A program made the translations under genes and the position numbers. A DNA stretch of 15,151 nucleotides from Dichomitus squalens LYAD-421 SS1 (lineage: Eukaryota > Basidiomycota > Agaricomycetes > Polyporales > Polyporaceae), in assembly GCF_000275845.1 (NCBI RefSeq), contig NW_006766957.1, forward strand, positions 47,050 to 62,200, read 5' to 3'. Shown piece after piece: positions 1-7,287 of this stretch. The stretch's first letter is position 1; every line of letters begins with the position of its first letter. The notes beneath the pieces were generated by a model. It made no database searches and was not told where the DNA came from. It was given only the letters and a program-made list of their open reading frames with translations.

Positions 1-502
1 AGGCGCGTAGACCCGGGTCGACGTTCGGCGACGACCCCGTAGGCGAGCGGCGAGGAGCCGAAAGGGGAAAGCGAGGGAGAGAGGGATAAACGTATCAGAA
101 AACTCGACGGGCAGAGCGGCGGTCGGCACGAAGGCACGAGACCGACGAAAGCTAGCCTTCACGCAAGCAGCGACAGACTAGTCCCAATGACCAAGTTATA
201 CATTAGCAATCGGAGAGAGATACAACGCTATGGTCACTCACCTAGTCCCAATGACCAAGAGGTCGAGATGGGGACTAGGGAGCGCCTAGGGGGTCCTTAT
301 ATACTAGAGGGGCTGCTTAGCAACCAAGGACAAGGCGCGAGAGCGAGGCAGTGAAGATGACAAAGGGGGAACAAAGGGCGAGAAAGAAAAGGCAAGGGCA
401 TGGCGATCACGGGAACGTAGCATGCGGCTGTGGGAACGTATCTACAGTGTCCAAACTGGGATGAGCTAGGAAAGGAAACGGTCCGGAAATGGAAGGTGGG
501 CG
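1..502. other. Non-coding flank with short repeats
   Basis: I see no convincing coding exon here. The stretch lies beyond the 3' end of the minus-strand HET gene, so part of it should be that gene's 3' untranslated region. It contains an 18-bp direct repeat (178-195 and 242-259), an inverted octamer of the same unit (271-278) and a plus-strand TATATA element near 298-304. That mix could be a fragment of a retrotransposon long terminal repeat, but no matching second repeat lies in the window, so this is only a suggestion. Confidence 0.4.
178..259. repeat. 18-bp direct repeat pair
   Basis: CTAGTCCCAATGACCAAG occurs exactly at 178-195 and again at 242-259, with 46 bp between the copies. The first eight bases recur as their reverse complement, GGGACTAG, at 271-278. 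The origin is unknown; it could be a small tandem unit, a target-site remnant or part of an old terminal repeat. Confidence 0.75.
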
Positions 503-2245
503 TCAAAGGAAAGGGAATGGGCGGCAAAAAGGGGCGTCTGTCCAACGTCCGTGACAAGGATGGTCCATCTCGTGTGGAAGACTATGGTCTTCAAGTTGCT
601 GCCCATTCACGGCGACCGTGACGCTGAGAAATCCAGAGTCTCCTTTCCCCCATCGACAATGACAATGTCGGATCACTATGCGGACATCCTTGCCCCTGGA
701 CCTGCTAGTTGGTGCTAGGCGGATATCGACATTGTTCTGCGACTCGTGATATTCTATCCGCCAACGATAACGCTCCTCCAGGAGCCGACAACACCTCTCT
801 GGAAGACGAACACGAAATCTGCGTTCAGGAGGCGCACACAAAGCGGTGTGAAGCGTGGCCTGAAGATGCCGATGGTCTGCCCCTGACACAGTAGCACGAT
901 CTGGGAAGTAGACGTCTGTCATGGTGAAGTCCGTCTGGATATGGGGATCGTCTGATGGAATGTAGAAGAACCGGCCATACTGCTGGTAACGGGTAAGACC
1001 TGACACTCCCTGGGGACTAGCTCCGTATTGTAGGAGCCCAATGTCATAGCGCGTGTGCTCATCACTGATGTCGGCATCAGGGGATTGACAATGCAAAGGA
1101 AGAGCGAGGAACTGTACTTTGCCATCCGGGCCATTAACGTAACAGCCTAGAAGGGCTATACGCGTGGGGAAGTGATGACAGGAGGTGGGGACGGGGAGGC
1201 TGAGGAGTAGTTTTGCATGAACGCCGTCGGCAGTTCTCCTGATGACAAAAATTTGATCCGTTGCCCTCCCCCGGTCTATCCCTGCTGCATCCAAGAAAGG
1301 CTGCGCTCTGTGGAAGGAGATGAAGCGGGGGGACATGCAGAAGTCCGCGGGACAGCCTGGGAGCAGGTGGGTCTGCAATGGCGCAACGTCTTGGAGGGAG
1401 TGAGGGTCGTCGTGACAAGCAGGCGGTGTAAACGGGTATTGTGCCTGGCACGGATGGCCCCATAACAGAACAGTGTGGTCTGGGATTCTTTGTAGAACCT
1501 GAGACAGAAGGAGTTGAAAGGCCTCTTCTACAGTTATGCCATAGCGCACATTGAGCGAGACGCCAAGAAGTCCTGCCAGGGAGTAGGAGGCGTCTTCAGG
1601 CTTAGTAGCCCGCCGCAAGGCTCCCCACGATATTTTCTGCGCGACCGAAATGTTGGCTAGTGATCGGGGATCTTCCAGGACTGAGGGCGGGATGCCAGTA
1701 GCACACTCAACGAGGGCTGCGAGCTCCCCACTATTACTCAGCGTCGCTTTATCCATGATCGGCCGCCAATTGCGGCTGTAAAAGATGACAGAATCCGGGC
1801 CCAAGAGCTCTTGGAGAGTCCAACAGCGAGTAAACCACCCGCTATCGCAGAATTGGGTCGCCCACTGGGCAGTCAGGTGACCAGGGTAGTCGTCCACATC
1901 GTGCAGAAAGACAACGCAGAGCGTGGCATTACGATACCACGTGAACATGGAGTTGACAGCGGGTTGAACCTCCGCCAGATCGTCTTGGTTGATACAGCAA
2001 GAGTCGGCCCAAGCTAACTCAATGCCATTACCCTTGACAACGTCACAAAAGCGCTGGATTTTTGAACTAAGACGACGACCTCGGTTCTTCAGCACGTCCT
2101 GGTAGGAACATTCGGGATAACCCGAGTCACCCGGCTTGCTCCAGACATGGGACAAACAGGCATAGGGGATACCGTCTGCTTTCAGCTGATCGACGGTGTA
2201 TCGTGTTTCCGAAAACGTGCCTGTCGGCGCATGGAGAAAACGCAT
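503..2245 (-). CDS. HET-domain (heterokaryon incompatibility) protein
   Basis: A 580-residue reading frame without internal introns. HET-family hallmarks appear in the usual order: YACLSHVW at residues 28-35, a C-x-YQDVL box near 46-52, WADSCCINQ at 79-87, a Tyr-Arg/FLHDV segment at 104-117, and RCWTLQELLGP at 140-150. A KISWGALRR/PEDASYSLAGLLGV stretch around 205-230 resembles the conserved segment that follows HET in basidiomycete proteins. The C-terminal half is family-specific, with an IVIRHCHC strand that resembles IIVQIGRCYC in the second HET protein of this window. HET domains are known from fungal allorecognition, where they trigger cell death after fusion of unlike cells; that role here is inferred. 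The ATG is the first in frame with the domain, but a branch site and 3' splice site lie directly upstream, so a 5' exon may be missing from this model. The gene is divergent from the dioxygenase gene. Confidence 0.9.
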   Translation of the reverse strand: MRFLHAPTGTFSETRYTVDQLKADGIPYACLSHVWSKPGDSGYPECSYQDVLKNRGRRLSSKIQRFCDVVKGNGIELAWADSCCINQDDLAEVQPAVNSMFTWYRNATLCVVFLHDVDDYPGHLTAQWATQFCDSGWFTRCWTLQELLGPDSVIFYSRNWRPIMDKATLSNSGELAALVECATGIPPSVLEDPRSLANISVAQKISWGALRRATKPEDASYSLAGLLGVSLNVRYGITVEEAFQLLLSQVLQRIPDHTVLLWGHPCQAQYPFTPPACHDDPHSLQDVAPLQTHLLPGCPADFCMSPRFISFHRAQPFLDAAGIDRGRATDQIFVIRRTADGVHAKLLLSLPVPTSCHHFPTRIALLGCYVNGPDGKVQFLALPLHCQSPDADISDEHTRYDIGLLQYGASPQGVSGLTRYQQYGRFFYIPSDDPHIQTDFTMTDVYFPDRATVSGADHRHLQATLHTALCAPPERRFRVRLPERCCRLLEERYRWRIEYHESQNNVDIRLAPTSRSRGKDVRIVIRHCHCRWGKGDSGFLSVTVAVNGQQLEDHSLPHEMDHPCHGRWTDAPFCRPFPFL

Positions 2246-2275
2246 CTGGGCCTAGTGCATATATAGTCAGTATCG
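2246..2275 (-). promoter_or_regulatory. Probable intron 3' end before the HET start codon
   Basis: On the minus strand, ATACTGAC (a strong fungal branch-site match) is followed by a TATATAT run and then by two acceptors, CACTAG and GCCCAG, the latter directly abutting the ATG at 2245. The TATATAT run would be too close to the ATG to be a normal TATA box, so I read it as intron sequence. In the second HET gene an intron likewise ends just before the HET-domain start (VPKRLLN there, MRFLH here), which supports a shared intron position and an upstream 5' exon. Confidence 0.5.
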
Positions 2276-3116
2276 GGCCCATAGGGCAGAAACTAGTGTA
2301 ACTCGCCATGGTGCCAGTGCACACCGCTGTTGATTTGTAGACCGAGACCAGATGGGGACAATGTGCTGCGGCGAGTTCCTGTAGTAGTGCGCAAGGTGAA
2401 CTGTAACATCGAGGTGTAAGACTATCATAGATTCATACCTGCTTGGCCGTCTGTGGTATTGTGAGCAGAGTCGCATTCGCAGTGTAAGACTGGACCTATG
2501 CACAGCAGCAGAAGTCAGGATCGAGGTTGTATTACTAGCTGCTAAGAAGATTCTGCAGTTGGCTGGACGGGCTCGACTTCCTTTCCCACGGCGAGGCTCT
2601 GCGGGCGCACGTCTATTATTCCGATGCTTAAGCTTGAAGAACTGCCGCCCGCCTCCTGTCGCTCCCTTCATTTGGGCTAGACGGAGCCCACACCTCATTA
2701 CATATTATGGATTGCCTAAGTAACAGCTCCTTCTCCGCGGGCTCCCCGTGCTCGGTTATTGGTTGAGACCGCCAGCGTCGCGCCGCCCATCCTTCTATGT
2801 ATATGCCCCCCGAGCCGCAGCACCCATATGTTAGAAGTCTGTAGTCTAGGTATTAGATGCCCCACTCGAAGGGATGCTGGAACGAGTGAGGGACGTTGAA
2901 TATGTGACGAACTATAGTGGTGTACGTACGGAAGTTCCCGGCCTACAGCGCCTAATGTGAAGATCGTAAAGTCTAACATCATCGTGTGCCCCGCTTCCGT
3001 CCCACGCATTCTTCGTGGCCCTATCACCCATATCGCTGACCGTGCAGCAGCATACAACCACCCATCCCCCCGTGGCTGTTTTGCCTTCGCGCTGCGTGAC
3101 ACCCCTGTGCGACAGC
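2276..3116. other. Divergent intergenic region
   Basis: This is the shared upstream DNA of the minus-strand HET gene and the plus-strand dioxygenase gene. Open frames exist on the minus strand (2267-2698, 2716-3255), but they show no recognisable domain and have an ordinary random-looking composition. Promoters for both genes, and possibly a 5' exon of the HET gene ending near 2300, should lie here. A TATATG-like element at about 2797 on the plus strand lies some 320 bp before the dioxygenase ATG. I can assign no specific site with confidence. Confidence 0.4.
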
Positions 3117-5036
3117 ATGCCTCCCAAAGGTGAGTTACCGCTTTCACGATGCGCCAGGGAGAGCGTGTGTAAACCCCCTGTTTCCCGTCCCCCTGTCGCG
3201 TCGCTCTTGGTCTGCCGCTGGCAGGGTCCTGATTGTTTTGCGCCACAGGCCCCATCGTGCTCAGCTTCTCTCCGTTCCGTCAGGTAAGCGTGCCCTTCAT
3301 CCATGTAGCAATGTTCATTGGTGTGTACCCCCCCAACAGACGCGGAGCGGGGCTTCCTTTTCCCCGTGGGCTACGGTGGCCCCATTCGGGACACCGATTG
3401 AGGCACCGTCGGACTTCGACCTTTGTGCGCGCATCGAGGCCGCACTTGTTGAGCAAAAGCGCGAGGCTGATTGGCATGAGGAGGATGACCTTCCACTGAC
3501 ACAGGCCCTCGAGACTGATGGGGGGCTGGTGACGCCGGGCAATGTGCCTCCAATTGCCATCCCGCCCCTCCCGGAGTTTCCAGACCCAATCGCATCGGAC
3601 AACGTCGGCATCAGCAAGGGGCAGTACCATGCGCGCAGCCATAACAAACGCCGCCGTCAGGCCAAAACCCATAGCCAGCGCGAGGCAAACGGTGGGAAAA
3701 GACCCCTTAGAGACTCGGCCGTCAGACACCGGGATGCTGCCGTCGCGTTGGAGACGCCCATGGACACCGACCGGATGCTTTCCCAAGACTCCGAGCGCGC
3801 CTCGCGCACCCTTGCCGAGGCCGAAGAGCCCATCGAAACTGATCTGTCGTTGGCCATGGAGGACGTTCCGGTGACCAGGAATGCCTTCACAGCCCAGCGG
3901 TACCCGCAAACTGACGAAGACCGTCTGCCGGTCGATATTCAACGCCTTATCGTTTTGCAGGGTTTCCGCCTGATTGAAGCCCAGGAAGAGTCTGTTTGCC
4001 CTCGTCCTCCCAGGCATTCAGCCCGCTAATGCCCCTGTTCGTACAGCAAATGCCGCCCCATCATCGACCGGGACCGCACTCTCATTGGCGTCGTTTGCGG
4101 GGCGCCGCGGGATGTCGCGCCCTCCCCTGGCCAGGGGGGCAGCGTCCCATGGTCCGAGGTACATCGCCGAGGGGCTGTGCTCGCAGAATACCTTCGCGAG
4201 AATCTACGGCTCTCGAACTCACACTTACGCCATCGACGCGGCAACTATTCGGCGGTGGCGAGTGGTATCTCGTTCGGGGGCGGTCAGCAGGTAGGCGACC
4301 CCGTCCCTGTGTATTGTGAACCCTACCCACCCCTCCTTCTAGCGCGTGGGCAATCTGGCACACACCCCTCATAACGCGGCGATCCTTGATGCCGTCAAAA
4401 ACTCTACCGTCATGCGTCGCATTGCCAATTTCGCCAGCAGTAAGAGTCGCGCATCCTTCCCCTATTCCTGCCATCTGATCACCCGATTCCGTAGATTCCT
4501 TCCGTTTGTTTTTCCCTCGGCTTCACGACTTTTACGAGGGCACCCTCGATGGGCTGTGCTCGCGCGATCCGTCCCTTCGTCGCAACTTCAAGGACAATGC
4601 ATTTGCATGTGCGACGTGGAATCTGGGGCCGCAGGCCATCTCACACGTACATACCGACCACCTAAATCTCGCCTGGGGTATGTGTGCCATCACTGCTTTG
4701 GGCGAGTTCAACCCGAAACGGGGCGGGCACTTGATCCTTTGGGACCTCCGTCTCATCATTGAGTTCCCCCCCGGTACCACGATCCTCATACCATCGGCCA
4801 TCCTGCGCCATTCCAACGCCCCACTCGCAAGCCCCGAAGAGACCCGCCACGCATTCATCCAATATTCTGCAGGGGGGCTCTTTCGCTGGTCTGAGTGCGG
4901 CCATCAGACCCAGAAAGCCTTCCACAGCGGTGGCGGCGTCTACTCACAGACGGGTCGCCAACGATGGGTTCGTGGCGTCGGCATGCTGGGCCGCTGGGAT
5001 GAGCTGAGGTCCTCCAGAGTAGTTACTACCCAATAG
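3117..5036 (+). CDS. 2OG-Fe(II) dioxygenase-like protein, six exons
   Basis: Exons 3117-3129, 3249-3283, 3340-3989, 4047-4290, 4343-4439 and 4495-5036 join in frame across GT-AG introns of 119, 56, 57, 52 and 55 bp, giving 526 residues. The start MPPK is followed by a TRSG segment. A basic region near 120-150 (KRRRQAK) comes next, then RPIIDRD near 236-242, a GISFGGGQ motif near 305-313, and the C-terminal double-stranded beta-helix domain. In that domain HTD (His399, Asp401) is the likely iron-binding HxD. GGHLILWDL (423-431), EFPPG (436-440) and ILIPSAILRHSN (443-454) follow; His452 would be the distal iron ligand and Arg464 the 2-oxoglutarate contact. The GGLFRW motif (473-478) closes the core. 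I recognise this as a basidiomycete-expanded family; its link to TET/JBP base-modifying oxygenases is from memory and inferred. No stop or frameshift was found, so it may be functional. The 5' splice site of intron 3 (GTCTGT) is the weakest. Confidence 0.85.
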
Positions 5037-5890
5037 CCTATTGCGCCAACTGGCTTGTGCCACGCGTGCAACAGGTCAGGATCAATGGCTGCCACTCCTC
5101 TAACTGTACCCTCTGCCGCCCTCCATCTCAATGCAATCGCGGGTTCCGCGCCCCCCTCGGGCTTGCGCCTCACGCGCTTCAGGACGGGCTGTCCCAACGC
5201 AGGGTGCCCTTTGTCTGCTAAGGCTAGCGCTCCTCCCTCTCGTTTGGCAGCCTCCTCCAGCCTAACACGCGGCCTGACGTACGGTGGCTCAAGCGGCGAC
5301 GAACGTGAGCGGCTGCACTCCGCAGCTTGTCACCCCAATCCCTTTTGCAGCCGCGTTTTGGGCTCGTTTGGGCCATGCGCGGGATGATGATGGCCGCGAT
5401 CTCCAGACCCAACAGCGGCATGCCCTCGACGCCTGGCACGTGAGGTAGTATTAGGGCGTGGGTTGCAGCACCGATGGGCATCTGTTTGCGGGCGGTAATG
5501 CGCTGCCGGTCGGAGACGTCGTCTTGCCAAACGTCGATGTGGCCGCCATCCTACTGAAATCGATGGCTGCTTTGCCAATGGACGCCGCGCAGCTTGTGCC
5601 ATAAAACTACCCAGGGCTGGCCCCCCTTATACCTCGCCCGAGGATGCTCCTCTTCCCCGCCCTCGTTGCCGCCAGCGACCCGCGGCCCGCACTCCCGCAC
5701 CGACAGGTCTGGGCGACGTGGAGCTCGGTCCCAAGGTTAAGCCGACGGCCGATGAAGTCTTTGCGGGCTAGGGTGATGCGCGTGTTGAAGTTTATCGGCG
5801 TGGCCTATCGCGTTGATCCCCACATCATGCGCAACAGGGGCGTCGTCCGGCCGCAGGGCAGCCTCCGCCAGCGTTGATTTTCGCGCCCAT
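5037..5890 (+). pseudogene. Decayed multi-exon coding relic, unidentified
   Basis: Three plus-strand coding-like blocks join in one frame through two intron-like gaps. Block 1 runs from about 5024 to 5193 and holds a Cys-rich CHSSNCTLC segment. A 47-bp GT-AG gap (5194-5240) leads to block 2 (RPDVRWLKRRR), which ends at about 5303. A 46-bp gap ending in TTTTGCAG leads to block 3, which holds AFWARLGH and ALDAWH. After that the frame holds only if a 24-bp gap is removed, too short for a normal intron. A further block (HLFAGGNALPVGD to AAQLVP) ends in a stop at 5601-5603. A shifted frame then continues Pro/Arg-rich to a TAG near 5768 and more stops up to 5890. I do not recognise the protein. The pattern fits a gene that has lost sequence and frame. 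It begins right at the dioxygenase 3' end and could be remains of a linked mobile element or a neighbouring gene. Confidence 0.45.
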
Positions 5891-6596
5891 ATGAGGCTCG
5901 TACTCGCGTTCGACCACAATGTGAGCCTCTCACCTGCTTCACTCCCACAGGTCGGCCCTACGGCACCGGGGTCACAAGCCGCTGGCGCGCATGCCGCGCG
6001 AGTCTGCGCCCTTCTGGGAGATGGTAACAGGCAGTCTAAACGTCATATGCCATGGGTAGAAGGCAGGGAGGGGGCGCAGGCAGCAACCAAAACAGGGAGG
6101 AGTGGGCAGAACCTGGATGGGCAGGGTGATAGAGCATACATGTTTTCTGCGCCTAATAGGCGAGCAGGCATGCATGTACCGCTGTAGAATCAACAGGGAA
6201 GGGCTGGAAGCCCTGCAACAACACCGCTGAGCCGACCCTCTAGGCCCTCGCTTCGAAACGCAGATTACCGTGAACATCATATAGGCTGGCTTAGGTCGGC
6301 AACTCATCTCGAATGGGGAGAGGGTGAAGAACGGCGAATTCTTTTGGGGGGAGAGTTTCAGACCGGTTGGTTACTACTGCCATCTAGCATCCAACTCAAG
6401 CAGCCTTGGGGCGCGGAATTGAAAACTCTTCCAGAAAATAGGACTGCGGTGCGCTGCAGTCGCTGTGATCCCCACTCCCTATGCTCTGGTGGAGGAGCAA
6501 CCAGATCTTGCAGCATAGTGTGTATAGCCTACAGCCTAGGGGCTTCATAATGCAGAGTTGAGTGTCCTGAAATGGTGTGCAATGAACGATGAATCG
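5891..6596. other. No recognisable gene
   Basis: Short open frames occur on both strands, but none shows a motif, a consistent exon pattern or plausible protein composition. A GTGAGC...CCCACAG intron-like string lies at about 5921-5950 and may belong to the decayed relic just upstream. No tRNA-like arms were found. Confidence 0.4.
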
Positions 6597-6978
6597 ATGA
6601 CGGCTGAGCTACAGTCGTTTGCATATCAAACTGCAGTGTCTTGCGCGCGTCGAGCCTGTTTGTTCGTGTTTGCTCCGCCGTCGGGTACCGGCTAGGACTG
6701 CCACTTCGGTGGGTGCACCCTCAATGAAAACAGATAAAATCCCCCAAAAATGTCGTAGCGGGTTGATATCACATACAGTATGGCCCCTAGCAATGCTTTG
6801 TTGGCTTTCAATGCAGGAGAAGCTTTTTGTACTTGATGGCCACAATGGGTTGACGGAGGCCGGTCCCAAACAGGCAGAGGGACGCTCGCTCACGGCGTTG
6901 CAAACACGGGCAAACAGCCCCGCGGCGCGCGCGTCGACTGCAGTTTGATATGCAAACGACTGTAAGCGGCCGTGACCC
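6597..6978. repeat. Long inverted repeat (hairpin-forming)
   Basis: The arms at 6597-6681 and 6892-6978 are reverse complements of each other over roughly 85 bp with some mismatches and small gaps. They enclose a perfect 26-bp core at 6611-6636 and 6938-6963, which starts ACAGTCGTTTGCATATC and ends CTGCAG. A second well-kept stretch (CTGTTTG..CGTGTTTGC..CGCCGT) lies on the inner side of each arm. About 210 bp separate the arms. It could be a MITE-like or fold-back element, or an inverted duplication. I found no clear target-site duplication. Confidence 0.85.
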
Positions 6979-7287
6979 CCACTGCCGTGACGAAGGGCTG
7001 GCGCCTCCGTGCACTGGATCTCAAAATACAGATGCGCAAAATACGGGCGCCTACGAAAATATGCCAATATTTTGAGCGAGGCTGTTCCATCGTGGGATGC
7101 CCTCGGTGCGTGTGGCGTCAACATCCAGATGGGTCAGTCCTCAACCCCCTCAACCATCATCTGAATCTGCTGCGCCTCCAGTGGATTCACTCCATTCTAC
7201 CGAGCTCCGGCGTGATCTGAGACCACCGACGCTCTTGCAGCTCTCTGGCTCGACTCAATTTCGATACTGACTGGGCGTAGAGAGCTC
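6979..7287 (+). other. Upstream region of the second HET gene
   Basis: No gene could be assigned. A proline/serine-rich open stretch at about 7122-7270 (PQPPQPSSES) looks coding-like on the plus strand. It ends in a TGA that overlaps a TACTGAC branch-site match, and a TGGGCGTAG acceptor follows at 7280. It may be a 5' untranslated or coding exon of the HET gene, but I found no donor that keeps the frame. A small palindrome, AAAATAT-GCCA-ATATTTT, lies at about 7057-7074. Confidence 0.35.

Noticed and set aside
2258..2268. TATATAT run as TATA box of the first HET gene
   Set aside because: It lies only about 13-23 bp from the ATG and between a branch site and an acceptor, so it is better explained as intron sequence.
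2267..3304. Several long minus-strand frames in the intergenic region
   Set aside because: No domain, no consistent splice pattern, and they overlap the first exons of the plus-strand dioxygenase gene.
3280..4017. A 245-residue open frame on the minus strand
   Set aside because: It is antisense to exon 3 of the dioxygenase gene, whose exons join in frame on the plus strand.
6240..6265. TTCGAAA string resembling a tRNA T-loop
   Set aside because: No matching acceptor, D or anticodon arms are found around it.
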